Shown: positions 52,848-62,370, counted from the first letter of the stretch. The stretch: 64,000 bases of DNA from Syntrophaceae bacterium (GCA_013177825.1 JABLXX010000003.1:186001-250000); one strand, 5' to 3'. Notes: generated from the sequence alone by a model not told the origin. Numbers and translations are program-made.

Positions 52848-53452
52848 GGGAAAATCCGCATCTCCGGGGACGGAAACGGCGCGAGCAGGGACTGCAAAGC
52901 GGAGGGGGCCGGGGGAGATGGATCCAGCCAGCGGGCGGCGCCGTCCCGGTCCAGGATGACGGGCATCCGATTGTGGACGGGCCGGATCAGGTCGTTGGCC
53001 TCGGTGGTGAGAATCGTGCAGGTCGCGGCGGAAGGGTCCCCGGGCTCGGTTTTTCTGAATTCGTAGAGCCCCGCCAGGGCCATGGGGTGGTCTGTGCGCA
53101 GGCGGTACTGGACGGGACGTGCCGGCCGCACCGTCCGGTCCCACTCGAAGAACCCGTCTGCCGGGATCAGGCAGCGCCGTTTCCGGAAGGCGTCGCGGAA
53201 GCTCGGCTTGACGGCCGCCGTCTCCGAGCGGGCGTTGAAGAGGCGCCGCCCGACGGAGGGATCCCGGGCCCAGGAGGGAACGAGGCCCCAGTGGAAGAGG
53301 GCCGGCCGGAGGACCGGATCCCGGAGGATCGCCGCGACCGCCTGTCCGGGGAAACGCTCACCCGCGGGCAGGGAAAAATCGGGCGGGACCTCGAAACCGA
53401 AGTCCTCGGCGAGGGCGGCCAGGTCGGTCAGAAGAACGAATCGTCCGCACAT
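52844..53452 (-). CDS. SRAP domain protein (YedK/HMCES family)
   Basis: The 202-residue protein begins MCGRF, where Cys2 becomes the N-terminal catalytic residue. It has WGLVPSWARD, NARSET, RRCLIPADGFFEW (catalytic Glu) and PVHNRMPVIL (catalytic His). SRAP proteins form a thiazolidine crosslink to abasic sites in single-stranded DNA and protect them during replication. The usual proline-rich tail is short. It is convergent with the EamA gene. Confidence 0.92.
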   Translation of the reverse strand: MCGRFVLLTDLAALAEDFGFEVPPDFSLPAGERFPGQAVAAILRDPVLRPALFHWGLVPSWARDPSVGRRLFNARSETAAVKPSFRDAFRKRRCLIPADGFFEWDRTVRPARPVQYRLRTDHPMALAGLYEFRKTEPGDPSAATCTILTTEANDLIRPVHNRMPVILDRDGAARWLDPSPPAPSALQSLLAPFPSPEMRIFP

Positions 53453-53464
53453 GGTTCCGGCGGT

Positions 53465-54472
53465 TCAGACGAGCCTTCGGGCGGCCTCGTCGGGGGATGC
53501 GGCCGCAATCTCCAGCGACCGGGTGGTTGTTCCCGTCCGGATGCTCACCGCGACCGGACGGTCCTTCGGGGCGTCGCTGTAAAGGACGCAGAGGGATGCC
53601 GCCATGCGCAGACCCTCCTCGTTCCAGCCGGGCGACAGGGCCGTCAGGGGGCCCGGATGGCCGGCCATGCGGATGAGCGTGTACCCGTCTCCGGCGGTCC
53701 GCTCGATGGCCAGGTTGTCCCGGTGATTCCTGCCAACGACCGCCTTGATCCGCTCGTCGATCCGGAAGTGGCGCCCGTACTTGAGCATTTCCGCGTCCCG
53801 GACCGTGCAGCCGGGGATGTGCGAGAAAAGGTCCCTGAGGCGTCGGGAGAACATGGCGTCCGTCAGGAGGCATCCGCCGGCGGGGGCTTCGTAGCGGGTG
53901 ATTCCCATGTCGGCGGCCATCTGCATCTGGATCTTTCGTCCCCGCCCCTGGATCGCCAGCAGCCGCTCCCGGTCGATCATGCCCTCCCGCTCCGGTGCCG
54001 TTTCCGGCAGGAGCAGGGCGCTCAGGGGACGGACGACCCGGTCGAGGTATCCCGAGTTCTTGGCCACCACGTACAGCGACTGCTTTCCCTGGGACATGGG
54101 GCGCTGCCCGAGAACCTCCCCGGTCAGGATGAGCGCCGCACCCGTCTCCTCCATGATCTCCCCGGCCTTGCGGAGCATCAGAGCATGGCAGTCGATGCAC
54201 GGATTCATGTTCCTGCCGTACCCGTAACGGGGGGCCTTGACCATCTCGAGGTGTTCGTCGGCGAAGTCCACGACCCTGAGCGGAAGATCGATCTGCCGGG
54301 CCGCCTCCCGGGCCTTTCGGGCGCTGAAGAAGGGGGTTTCGAAGGTCACGCCCAGGACGTCGATGCCCTGGAGGCGGACGACCTGGACGGCCAGGATGCT
54401 GTCCAGGCCGCCGGAAAACAGGGCGACGGCGCGGACGGTCTCGGACTGCGTCAGGGAAGGGGAATAGGTCAT
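53465..54472 (-). CDS. PP-loop ATPase, MnmA/ThiI-like tRNA thiolation type
   Basis: From ATG 54472 the protein has 335 residues. It has the PP-loop AVALFSGGLDSILAVQVVRL, a conserved MNPCIDCHALMLRKA (C-x2-C), LTGEVLGQRPMSQGKQSL and a later APAGGCLLTD. This arrangement resembles the N-terminal domain of 2-thiouridylases (MnmA) and ThiI-like sulfurtransferases in anaerobes. It would adenylate a nucleobase carbonyl before sulfur transfer. The frame stays open upstream, but without family similarity. No strong ribosome site is seen. It starts 12 bases after SRAP, on the same strand. Confidence 0.72.
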   Translation of the reverse strand: MTYSPSLTQSETVRAVALFSGGLDSILAVQVVRLQGIDVLGVTFETPFFSARKAREAARQIDLPLRVVDFADEHLEMVKAPRYGYGRNMNPCIDCHALMLRKAGEIMEETGAALILTGEVLGQRPMSQGKQSLYVVAKNSGYLDRVVRPLSALLLPETAPEREGMIDRERLLAIQGRGRKIQMQMAADMGITRYEAPAGGCLLTDAMFSRRLRDLFSHIPGCTVRDAEMLKYGRHFRIDERIKAVVGRNHRDNLAIERTAGDGYTLIRMAGHPGPLTALSPGWNEEGLRMAASLCVLYSDAPKDRPVAVSIRTGTTTRSLEIAAASPDEAARRLV

Positions 54473-54632
54473 GGGGTATGCCGAAACAGGCGGTCCTTTC
54501 GCTACGGACCTGGGGATCCGTTTGATTCGTGAAATATTCTGAAGGATTGACGTCGTATACCGGAAGCGGGGAAGGATGTCAAACATCCGCTTGGGCCGGG
54601 CCGGGCCGGGTGCGGATCCCGGAATAACGCCA

Positions 54633-54661
54633 TTGACAAAGGGGGTTGCCCGGCTTATGGT
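54633..54661 (+). promoter_or_regulatory. Sigma-70-like promoter
   Basis: TTGACA (54633-54638) and TATGGT (54656-54661) are separated by 17 bases and precede the ATG at 54707 by about 45 bases. Confidence 0.62.
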
Positions 54662-54706
54662 GGCCCCATCACGCCAAGTCCGGCTGCTTTGCCGGCGGGA
54701 GGACCG

Positions 54707-55120
54707 ATGCGGAAGCGAATCCTGTCGATCATGATGGTTCTGCTGGCTGTGCCGCTCCTGATGGGGCTGGGATCCCCGGGGGGCGCACCGGGCAAGATTC
54801 CCAAGCCGGACAAGAAGTTCGCCGCCACGTTCGTGGACCATATGGACGTCGTCACCGACTGCCGCGACGTCAGCATCGAGGGGACCACGTTTTTCGAGGG
54901 AAAACGGGGGGGCGGAATCCTCAACATCCCCTTCGAGAACATTACGTCGGTGCTGTTCCGGCTCAGCGGCGACAAGCTGATCGCCACGGTGCGGCTGACC
55001 GGCGGAAACACGATGGAGCTGACGGTGGAGAAGAAGAACCGTGCCTATGGGACGACGGATTACGGGACGTTCCAGATCCAGCTCATCGACCTGAAGAAGA
55101 TGACCCTCCGCAAATTGTAG
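54707..55120 (+). CDS. Exported hypothetical protein
   Basis: ATG 54707 follows GGGAGG closely. The 137-residue protein has a signal peptide (MRKRILSIMMVLLAVPLLMG). The mature region is beta-rich: FVDHMDVVTDCRDVSIEGTT, FEGKRGGGILNIPFENITSV, MELTVEKKNRAYGTTDYG and IQLIDLKKMTLRKL. This could be a small PH-like or barrel domain, but no family was recognised. It is followed after 16 bases by the next unknown gene and probably shares its transcript. Confidence 0.68.
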   Translation: MRKRILSIMMVLLAVPLLMGLGSPGGAPGKIPKPDKKFAATFVDHMDVVTDCRDVSIEGTTFFEGKRGGGILNIPFENITSVLFRLSGDKLIATVRLTGGNTMELTVEKKNRAYGTTDYGTFQIQLIDLKKMTLRKL

Positions 55121-55136
55121 CCGGGACTTCCCGCCC

Positions 55137-55925
55137 ATGCTGATGCTCACTCACACCTGGGTTCTCCGGGAGCTGTGCCGCCGTCTCGGGAAGTCTCCGC
55201 GGGAGAAGGACGCATATATTTTCAACGTCGCCCCGGATCTCCTGACGATCCACCCGGACATCTCCTCCGCCATGACCCATGCCGTTCCCCGTCTTGTCCC
55301 CATGCCGCCGGAAGACGCGAATGGAGCCTACGTCCAGTTCCATCTCCTGGTGGACGACATGGCCCACTACGGCCGGATCGGACTGGTTTCGCCCGGGGAA
55401 TTCGATCCCGGAGCGGACGGCTATTCATACCGGCAGGGGCGATTCCTGGTCACCCTCCTGGAGGATTTCCACCGGCGGATCGGCCGGGAGGTTCCCCGGT
55501 CCGAGGCCATTTACCAGTCGCACATGATGGTCGAGATGGCCTTCGATCTGAACCTGCATCTCCGGGGAAACGGGGGCCTTCTGGATCTGTTTTTGGATTC
55601 GCTGGAGTACACGGCCGCGGAGGGGCTGGCCGGTTTTGCGGGAACGCTTTCCCGTCTGATGGGAATCGGACAGAATGTGGTCGCCGAGGCGTTGGTTCGC
55701 GGATGGAACACATACGACCGGCCGCGCATGGAAGCGTTTCTGAGCCCCGAGGGCCGGACGGCCGGCTTTATGGATAAATTTCGCCTGGATCGGGAAGATC
55801 GGGACACCTGCGAGGGCGTCTGGGCGCTGATGGAACGCGCGCTGGAGGCTACGAGAGACAGGGAAGGCTTCCTGGGATCCGTCCTGGAAGCCGTCGGGCA
55901 GACGGGGTTCCGCCTGCCCCTGTGA
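55137..55925 (+). CDS. His/Asp-rich hypothetical protein, phospholipase C-like pattern
   Basis: The 262-residue soluble protein has an order of His and Asp residues that suggests a metal enzyme: HTWVLRELCRRLG, YIFNVAPDLLTIHPD, MTHAV, FHLLVDDMAHYG and SHMMVEMAFDLNLHL. This recalls zinc-dependent phospholipase C / S1-P1-like folds, but the match is loose. No signal peptide is present. It ends nine bases before the convergent rpmB stop. The function is unassigned. Confidence 0.6.
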   Translation: MLMLTHTWVLRELCRRLGKSPREKDAYIFNVAPDLLTIHPDISSAMTHAVPRLVPMPPEDANGAYVQFHLLVDDMAHYGRIGLVSPGEFDPGADGYSYRQGRFLVTLLEDFHRRIGREVPRSEAIYQSHMMVEMAFDLNLHLRGNGGLLDLFLDSLEYTAAEGLAGFAGTLSRLMGIGQNVVAEALVRGWNTYDRPRMEAFLSPEGRTAGFMDKFRLDREDRDTCEGVWALMERALEATRDREGFLGSVLEAVGQTGFRLPL

Positions 55926-55934
55926 CAGGAGGCG

Positions 55935-56132
55935 TCAGGAGGCCTTCTGGACGACGCCGGAGCGCAGACAGCGCGTGCAGATCTTCACGTGCTTGACGGC
56001 GCCGGTGCCTTTTTCCACGGCCCGGATCTTCTTCAGATTCGGATACCAGATCCGCTTGGTCTTGTTGTTGGCGTGACTCACGTTGTTTCCCACGACGGGT
56101 CTCTTCCCGCAGATGTCGCATACCCTGGCCAT
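55935..56132 (-). CDS. rpmB: 50S ribosomal protein L28
   Basis: The 65-residue protein has the L28 landmarks [20 protein letters not shown] and [11 protein letters not shown], followed by CTRCLRSG. The C-x2-C pairs make it the zinc-binding form. It is a structural component of the large ribosomal subunit. AGGAGG lies before the ATG. It is monocistronic here. Confidence 0.97.
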   Translation of the reverse strand: MARVCDICGKRPVVGNNVSHANNKTKRIWYPNLKKIRAVEKGTGAVKHVKICTRCLRSGVVQKAS

Positions 56133-56212
56133 TTCCGTATTGCCTCCTGAAAGAATGGAACCGCGCTTCTAAACTATCCGCCCCGAAATAGCAAGGAAAA
56201 ACTGGCGGCCCT

Positions 56213-56530
56213 GGAAAATGGCCGGATGCTTCGTTGCGCCGCGGCCTCGTCGGTGCGGCGTACCGGGAGTACGCCTCCCTCCTCGGTCTTTGCGCGCCTC
56301 GCCTGCGGCCATTTTGCAGGGTCGCCCGTGGGGTATTTGCCGTCGACCTCGGGAAAATGGCCGGATGCTTCGTTGCGCCGCGGCCTCGTCGGTGCGGCGT
56401 ACCGGGAGTACGCCTCCCTCCTCGGTCTTTGCGCGCCTCGCCTGCGGCCATTTTGCAGGGCCGCCCGGGGGTATTGCCGTCGACCTCGGGGGAATGACGG
56501 GATGCTTCGTTGCGCTGCGGCCAGCGACGC
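56213..56530. repeat. Tandem 139-bp palindromic repeat, two copies plus a fragment
   Basis: Copies start at 56213 and 56352 and a third, broken one near 56490, giving a period of 138-139 bp. Each full copy contains a roughly 100-bp inverted unit bounded by AAAATGGCC and GGCCATTTT (56215-56315 and 56354-56454). Inside is a smaller perfect hairpin GGCGTAC-CGGGA-GTACGCC. The two copies differ by only a few bases. The array sits between the rpmB start and the phosphofructokinase stop, and nothing else is seen in this 429-base gap apart from the rpmB leader. Confidence 0.88.
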
Positions 56531-56561
56531 ATCAAGTGGCGGACAGATTTATGGTCCTCTA

Positions 56562-57878
56562 TCAGGCCGGGACGTTCTTCATGGACGGCGGCTGGCCCGT
56601 GGATTCCAGGACGCGCATCCAGAGGTTCCCCGCCGGATCCACCCGCTTGCCCGATGTGACGGCCTTCAGGGGCAGGTGGACGAATTCGTCTTTCATGAGC
56701 CCCACGAGCATGCCCGTCTTGCCGGCCATGCCGGCATGGACGGCGTACTGGCCCAGGGCACCGCAGTAGATGCTGTCGCTGGCGCTGGCGGGAACGCTCC
56801 GCAGGGTATAGCTGGGGTCGATGTACTTCAGGTTGATTTCCAGGCCGGTGCTCTGGAAGTATTTCTCGATCCGTTCCTTCAGGAACAGGCCGATATCCAG
56901 GAGGCGGATGTTTCCCGAAGCGTCCGTTTCATGTTTTTCCCCGCTGTGGGGCACCAGGTCCTGACCGGCCCCCTCGGCCACGAGGATGACGCAGTGCTGC
57001 CGTTCCCGGAGGCGATGCTCGAGGGTCTTCAGAAAACCCCTTTCCCCGTCGAGGTCGAACGGAACTTCCGGGATCAGGACAAAATTGGCGTCGTTCTGGG
57101 CCAGAGCGGCCCCGACGGCGATGTGGCCCGAGAGGCGCCCCATGAGCTTCACCAGGCCGATGCCGAGGGGCGCTCCCTTGGCCTCCGCGTGGGCGCACTG
57201 GATGACCCGGACCGCCTCCGAAATGGCCGTGTCGTAACCGAAGGTCTTCTGGATCAGGTTGAGGTCGTTGTCGATCGTTTTGGGAATGCCGATGACCCCG
57301 ATGTTCAGCCTCCGGCTCAGGATCTCGCACGTAATCTGTTCCGTGGCCCTCATGGTCCCGTCGCCGCCGATGCAGAACAGGATGTCCACGTTCATCCGCT
57401 TGAGGGCGTTCACCATCTCGCCCACGTCCTGGCGACCCCGGGACGACGACAGGAAGCTCCCGCCCATGGAGTGGATGTCCTTGACCACGTCCGGAGTCAG
57501 GTCCACCATGGCATGCCCGTACTTCGGGATCAGGCCCTGGAATCCGTAGCGGATCCCCTGAATGTTCCGGACGCCGTACCGGTGATGGAGTTCCATCACG
57601 ACGGCGCGGATGACGTCGTTGATGCCTGGGCAGAGCCCTCCGCAGGTGACGATGGCGGCTTTCGTTTTCGACGGGTCGAAAAAGATCTGTTCCCGGGGGC
57701 CGGCGACTTCCACGGAGAGGGGCGATCCGTCCGGGGCCTTCCAGTCGGAGAATCTCACCGGATCGATATTGAAGAGGATCCGCCGGTCGTCCGGGGTGTA
57801 GTAGTTGACGATGACCGGGGAGGGAATCGTGCGTTCACCGAGGTTTTCAATGCTGAAGTTGTAGCCCGTCTCGTTCAT
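56562..57878 (-). CDS. ATP-type 6-phosphofructokinase (PKTIDND group)
   Basis: ATG 57878 follows a GAGGG-type ribosome site; the frame is open for 52 more codons upstream without similarity. The 438-residue protein has TCGGLCPGINDVIRAVV, GGSFLSSSRG, ILFCIGGDGTMRA and GIPKTIDNDL, then MGRLSGHIAVGAALA and EVPFDLDGERG. GGDGT (not GGDDS) points to ATP as phosphate donor, while the Lys in PKTIDND is shared with PPi-type and with plant/trypanosome ATP-type enzymes. It converts fructose 6-phosphate to the 1,6-bisphosphate. Donor choice should be treated as probable only. Confidence 0.88.
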   Translation of the reverse strand: MNETGYNFSIENLGERTIPSPVIVNYYTPDDRRILFNIDPVRFSDWKAPDGSPLSVEVAGPREQIFFDPSKTKAAIVTCGGLCPGINDVIRAVVMELHHRYGVRNIQGIRYGFQGLIPKYGHAMVDLTPDVVKDIHSMGGSFLSSSRGRQDVGEMVNALKRMNVDILFCIGGDGTMRATEQITCEILSRRLNIGVIGIPKTIDNDLNLIQKTFGYDTAISEAVRVIQCAHAEAKGAPLGIGLVKLMGRLSGHIAVGAALAQNDANFVLIPEVPFDLDGERGFLKTLEHRLRERQHCVILVAEGAGQDLVPHSGEKHETDASGNIRLLDIGLFLKERIEKYFQSTGLEINLKYIDPSYTLRSVPASASDSIYCGALGQYAVHAGMAGKTGMLVGLMKDEFVHLPLKAVTSGKRVDPAGNLWMRVLESTGQPPSMKNVPA

Positions 57879-57930
57879 GGAACCCTCTTCCTTCCGGATA
57901 TTTCGGATGCCGCTGTCCCGGCATCGGCGT

Positions 57931-58593
57931 TCAGAAATTCGTGACGGGAGGATTGTGAAGAGACTCTTTCCCGCTCGCCGGATTGTCGACGACGACGACC
58001 CGCCGCCCCGCAATCCGGAGCCTGCCTTCGGCATACAGCTGAACGGCCTGCGGGTAGATTCGATGCTCCTGTCTGAGGATCCGTTCGGCCAGGCTGTCTT
58101 CCGTGTCGTCGTCCAGAACGGGGACGACCGCCTGGATGATGATGGGGCCGGTGTCGACGCCCTCGTCGGCGAAGTGGACCGTGCAGCCGGAGAACTTGAC
58201 GCCGTGCAGGACCGCCTGCCGCTGGACGTGGAGCCCCGGAAAGGCCGGGAGCAGCGCCGGGTGGATGTTCATGATCCGGAAGGGGAATTCCCGGAGAAAC
58301 CAGGAGGAGAGGATTCTCATGAAGCCGGCCATGACCACCAGGTCCACTTCGTTGTCATGAAGGAACGCCGCCATTTTCCGGTCGAAGGATTCCCGGTCCG
58401 GATAATCCTCGTGGCGGATCACCAGGAACGGAATCCCGTGTTTCTCGCAGCGTTTGAGCGCGAAGGCGTCCGGGTTGTTGCTGATGACGATGCGGATCCG
58501 GGCGTCCAGGGATCCCTCCTCGATGCGGTCGATGAGGGACTGCAGGTTGGAGCCGCTTCCGGAAACCAGGACGCCGATGGGCACTTTATTCAT
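57931..58593 (-). CDS. purN: Phosphoribosylglycinamide formyltransferase PurN
   Basis: The 220-residue enzyme has IGVLVSGSGSNLQSLIDRIE (phosphate loop), VVMAGFMRILSSWFL, RIMNIHPALLPAFPGLH (catalytic Asn-x-His) and GCTVHFADEGVDTGPIIIQA (catalytic Asp). It transfers a formyl group from 10-formyl-THF to GAR, the third step of purine synthesis. It lies about 85 bases downstream of purM on the same strand, and the PFK gene follows 52 bases later. Confidence 0.96.
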   Translation of the reverse strand: MNKVPIGVLVSGSGSNLQSLIDRIEEGSLDARIRIVISNNPDAFALKRCEKHGIPFLVIRHEDYPDRESFDRKMAAFLHDNEVDLVVMAGFMRILSSWFLREFPFRIMNIHPALLPAFPGLHVQRQAVLHGVKFSGCTVHFADEGVDTGPIIIQAVVPVLDDDTEDSLAERILRQEHRIYPQAVQLYAEGRLRIAGRRVVVVDNPASGKESLHNPPVTNF

Positions 58594-58677
58594 CTGGATT
58601 CACCGCCGGGTTTTCCCGCGGCGCCGGGAGGCCGGAACGGCGGCCCGGATTTCCCGGCGGAGCGTGCAAGGAGTGGG

Positions 58678-59727
58678 TCAGGGGGAGACCATCTCCAGCG
58701 GGGGCTGGTCGCCTTCCCGCCGGTCGATATGGCCGATCTGCCAGGCCGTCTCGCCGAGCTGCTGGAACCGGTTGAGAATCTCCGGAGCGTCCTGCCCCGG
58801 CACCACGAGGATCATGCCGATGCCCATGTTGAAGACCCGGAACATCTCCTGCTCCTCGATCCGGCCCGCTTCCTGGAGAACCCGGAACACCGGGGGGATG
58901 ACCCAGGAATCCCGCCGGATCACCGCCCGGGTGGCTCCCCGGACAATGCGAGGGATGTTGTCGTAGAACCCCCCGCCGGTTACATGGACGAGTCCGTGGA
59001 CGGAAAAGCTCTTGAGGACGTTCAGCACCGACTTGACATAGATCCGCGTTGGTTTCAGGAGCTCTTCGCCAACGGTTCCGTCGAGGCCCTCCAGCCGGTC
59101 GTGAACCGAAAGCCCGAGGCGGTCGAAGAAAACCTTCCGGGCCAGGGAATACCCGTTGCTGTGCAGGCCGGTCGAGGCGAGCCCCACCAGGACGTCGCCC
59201 ACGCGGACGTCCGAGCCGTCGATCAGGCGGTCCTCCTCGACGGCGCCGATGCAGAACCCGGCCAAGTCATACTCTCCGTCGCCATAAAACCCGGGCATCT
59301 CGGCGGTCTCACCGCCGATGAGGGCGCATCCCGCGTCCTGGCATCCCCGGGCGATTCCTTCGACGACCTGGACGCTCACGGCCACGTCGATCCGGCCCGT
59401 GGCCAGGTAATCCAGAAAGAAGAGGGGCTCCGCGCCCTGAACGAGAACGTCGTTGACGGACATGGCCACCAGGTCGATGCCGATGGTGTCGTGCCGGTTC
59501 ATCCAATGGGCGACCCGGAGCTTCGTCCCGACTCCGTCGGTGGAAGACACGAGAATCGGCTTCCGCCAGCGGGTCAGGTCCATCCGGAAGAGCGCCCCGA
59601 ACCCCCCGATGCTGCTCATGACTTCCTTCCGGAACGTGTTCCGGACGATGGGCTTGATCTGTTCGACGAAAAGGTTGGCCTTGTCGATATCGACGCCGGC
59701 CTCCCGGTATGTTGCTGGATCGGTCAT
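58678..59727 (-). CDS. purM: Phosphoribosylformylglycinamidine cyclo-ligase PurM
   Basis: ATG 59727 is preferred because AGGGGG precedes it; a GTG two codons earlier (59733) is possible. The 349-residue protein has TYREAGVDIDKANLFVEQIK, the ATP site VSSTDGVGTKLRVA, CALIGGETAEMPGFY, GLHSNGYSLAR and HVTGGGFYDNIPRI. It makes AIR from FGAM in purine synthesis. It is the first gene of the purM-purN pair. Confidence 0.96.
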   Translation of the reverse strand: MTDPATYREAGVDIDKANLFVEQIKPIVRNTFRKEVMSSIGGFGALFRMDLTRWRKPILVSSTDGVGTKLRVAHWMNRHDTIGIDLVAMSVNDVLVQGAEPLFFLDYLATGRIDVAVSVQVVEGIARGCQDAGCALIGGETAEMPGFYGDGEYDLAGFCIGAVEEDRLIDGSDVRVGDVLVGLASTGLHSNGYSLARKVFFDRLGLSVHDRLEGLDGTVGEELLKPTRIYVKSVLNVLKSFSVHGLVHVTGGGFYDNIPRIVRGATRAVIRRDSWVIPPVFRVLQEAGRIEEQEMFRVFNMGIGMILVVPGQDAPEILNRFQQLGETAWQIGHIDRREGDQPPLEMVSP

Positions 59728-59835
59728 GTACACCCCCTGGAAATGGCGTCCTGTGTAACGTGAAACCGATGAAAAGTCAATCGGCCTGCATTCCCGCTTG
59801 TGATGGGGCCGCTCTTTTTGTTATCCACAAAAATC

Positions 59836-62298
59836 ATGGAATCCGTGGAAGAAATTCTCAAGCGCATGGAAAGCCCGCTCCGGTTCGCCTCCCGGGAGGG
59901 GTACCGGCATCTGGCCCTCCTGCGCGACGTGGAGCCGCTCATGGCAGGCCACGTAGCGGCCCTGAAGGGGAAGGACTGGGAGGCCATATCTCCCGGACCG
60001 CCGCCGCCGCTCGATCTGCTGGATGCGTTCGGGGAGATATTCCTGGGATTCGACGTCCTGCCGGAGGAACAGAAAAAAGACCGCATGGCCCGAGCCATCC
60101 AGCTCTTCGATGAAATCCGGCGCTGGATCCCCCGGCGCACGACCGCGGTTCCCGACACGGCGCCCGCCTTGCCGGGGACGGAGGACGTCCGGGTCTCCCT
60201 GTACCAGCTGGCCACCCCCGCCCGCTATGTCCGGGGTGTCGGCCCACGGATTTCAGCCCTCCTCGAAAAAAAAGGGCTGGCGACGGTGGAAGACCTGCTT
60301 TACTTTCTGCCCCGGCGGTACGAAGACCGCCGGGAGATCCGCAAAATCGCCGCGGCGATCTTCGGACGCCGGGAGACCGTGGTGGGGAAAGTCGCCGCCG
60401 CAGGCTTCCGCCAGTACGGCCGCCGGCGGATCTTCGAGGCCGCCGTGGACGACGGGACGGGGACGCTCCTGTGCAAGTGGTTCAAAGGCGGAACGGCCTA
60501 TCTCAAGCGGGTGTTTCAGGAGGGGAGCACGATCATCCTCACGGGAGAAGTCAGGGGGTTTCTGGGGGGCAAGGAGATGATCCACCCCGATTACGAGGTC
60601 CTCGATGACGAGGAGGGGGGAAACAGCCTCCACTTCCGGCGGATCGTGCCCGTTTATTCCGAGACGGAGGGGCTCTACCAGAAGGTTCTCCGGCGGATTC
60701 TCGCGGAGGTTTTGGATGAGTATGCGGCCAACCTGGTCAGCCCGATCCCGCCGTTCATTCTGCAGAGCCGCCGCCTTCCGGCGATGGCCGAAGCCGTCCG
60801 GGAAGTTCATTTTCCCGGGCCGGAGGCCGACCCGGAGGCCCTCAACAAGTTTTCCTCTCCGGCCCATCGGCGCCTGATCTATGACGAGTTCTTTTTTCTG
60901 CAGCTCGGCATGGCCCTCCGTCGGCGCGGCCAGGCTATCGAAGAAGGCATCGCCTTCCGGACCGGCGGGCCGCTTGTAAAGCGGTTTCTGACCTCGCTGC
61001 CGTTCCGGTTGACCGCCGCCCAGAAGAAGGTCCTGGGCGAGATTGCGGGGGACATGGGAAAGCCGCACCGGATGAACCGCCTGCTCCAGGGAGACGTCGG
61101 CTCCGGAAAGACCGTGGTGGCCTTCGCGGCGATCGTGGCGGCCTGCGAGAACGGCTGCCAGGCGGCCTTCATGGCCCCGACGGAAATCCTCGCCCGGCAG
61201 CACTTCCGGAACATCCTGAACTGGGCGGAGGAACTCGGCCTCAAGGTGGGGTTTCTGTCGGGCGGCCGGAAAGGAAACGAGCGGAAGGAGACCCTGGACG
61301 CGGTTGCCCGGGGAGAGGTGCAGGTCGTCGTCGGGACCCATGCACTGATCCAGGAAGGCGTAGAATACCGGCAGCTGGGGCTGGTCGTGATCGACGAGCA
61401 GCACCGGTTCGGTGTCCTCCAGCGGGCCACCCTGCGGGAGAAGGGGAGCAATCCCGACGTTCTGGTGATGACGGCCACGCCGATTCCCCGGACCCTGGCC
61501 ATGACGGTCTACGGCGATCTCGACGTGTCGATCCTGGACGAGATGCCGCCGGGGAAGAAGCCCGTCGACACCCTCGTGGTGTACGAGCATCACCGGTCCC
61601 GGGTCTACGACACGATCCGCCGGGAGGTCCGCAAGGGGAACCAGGCCTTCATCGTCTACCCCCTCGTGGAGGAGTCGGAGGCCCTGGACCTCAAGGACGC
61701 CACCCGCATGGCCGAGCATCTGCAGAAGGAGATCTTTCCGGAGTTGCAGGTGGGACTCGTCACGGGCCGGATGAAGGGTTCCGAGAAGGACGCCGTCATG
61801 GCGGATTTCGCCGCCGGGAAAGTCCACATCCTGGTTTCCACGACGGTCATCGAGGTGGGGATCGACATCCCGGAGGCGTCGGTGATGGTCATCGAGCATG
61901 CCGAGCGCTTCGGCCTCTCCCAGCTCCATCAGCTTCGCGGCAGGGTTGGCCGCGGGGAGGCGGCGTCGATCTGCATCCTCCTGACGGGACACACCGGGTC
62001 CGCCGACGCCCGCCGCCGGCTCAGGGTGATGGAGGAGACCCAGGACGGATTCCGGATCGCCGAGGAAGACCTGGCGATCCGCGGCCCCGGCGAGTTTCTG
62101 GGAACCCGCCAGTCGGGCCTGCCGGACTTCCGGGTGGCCGACATCGTCCGGGACGGGAGGATCCTCGCCGAGGCCCGCGCCGACGCATTTGCAACGGCCG
62201 AGCGGGATCCCGGCCTGGAGAAGCCGGAGCATGCCCTCCTGAAGGAGGTGCTCCTGAAGCGGTGGCACGGCCGGCTCGAGCTGGCCCGGGTCGGATAA
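59836..62298 (+). CDS. recG: ATP-dependent DNA helicase RecG
   Basis: The 820-residue helicase has an N-terminal extension of about 115 residues, then the RecG wedge/OB domain (YVRGVGPRISALLEKKGLAT, YFLPRRYEDRR). The helicase motifs are LLQGDVGSGKTVVAFAA (I), MAPTEILARQH (Ia), VIDEQHRFGVLQR (II, DEQH), MTATPIPRTLA (III), VSTTVIEVGIDIP (V) and QLRGRVGRGE (VI). It remodels stalled forks and branched DNA. The start is uncertain: ATG 59836 has no clear ribosome site, and upstream GTG/ATG codons exist at 59800-59803. Confidence 0.95.
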   Translation: MESVEEILKRMESPLRFASREGYRHLALLRDVEPLMAGHVAALKGKDWEAISPGPPPPLDLLDAFGEIFLGFDVLPEEQKKDRMARAIQLFDEIRRWIPRRTTAVPDTAPALPGTEDVRVSLYQLATPARYVRGVGPRISALLEKKGLATVEDLLYFLPRRYEDRREIRKIAAAIFGRRETVVGKVAAAGFRQYGRRRIFEAAVDDGTGTLLCKWFKGGTAYLKRVFQEGSTIILTGEVRGFLGGKEMIHPDYEVLDDEEGGNSLHFRRIVPVYSETEGLYQKVLRRILAEVLDEYAANLVSPIPPFILQSRRLPAMAEAVREVHFPGPEADPEALNKFSSPAHRRLIYDEFFFLQLGMALRRRGQAIEEGIAFRTGGPLVKRFLTSLPFRLTAAQKKVLGEIAGDMGKPHRMNRLLQGDVGSGKTVVAFAAIVAACENGCQAAFMAPTEILARQHFRNILNWAEELGLKVGFLSGGRKGNERKETLDAVARGEVQVVVGTHALIQEGVEYRQLGLVVIDEQHRFGVLQRATLREKGSNPDVLVMTATPIPRTLAMTVYGDLDVSILDEMPPGKKPVDTLVVYEHHRSRVYDTIRREVRKGNQAFIVYPLVEESEALDLKDATRMAEHLQKEIFPELQVGLVTGRMKGSEKDAVMADFAAGKVHILVSTTVIEVGIDIPEASVMVIEHAERFGLSQLHQLRGRVGRGEAASICILLTGHTGSADARRRLRVMEETQDGFRIAEEDLAIRGPGEFLGTRQSGLPDFRVADIVRDGRILAEARADAFATAERDPGLEKPEHALLKEVLLKRWHGRLELARVG

Positions 62299-62370
62299 AA
62301 CGGGAAGGGGACGGATTATTGTCTGTCCCCTCAGGCACGACTTTGAACAACCTGAAGGTGAGGATTGCAG

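Noticed and set aside
56213-56530. A CRISPR array
   Set aside because: The repeat unit is about 139 bp and contiguous, with no short repeat-spacer alternation and no cas genes.
56226-57944. A long plus-strand frame through the tandem repeat and opposite the PFK gene
   Set aside because: Repeat-derived peptide followed by antisense of PFK; no start signal.
57877-59763. A 628-codon plus-strand frame opposite purN and purM
   Set aside because: The conserved PurN and PurM proteins occupy the other strand, and the translation has no family features.
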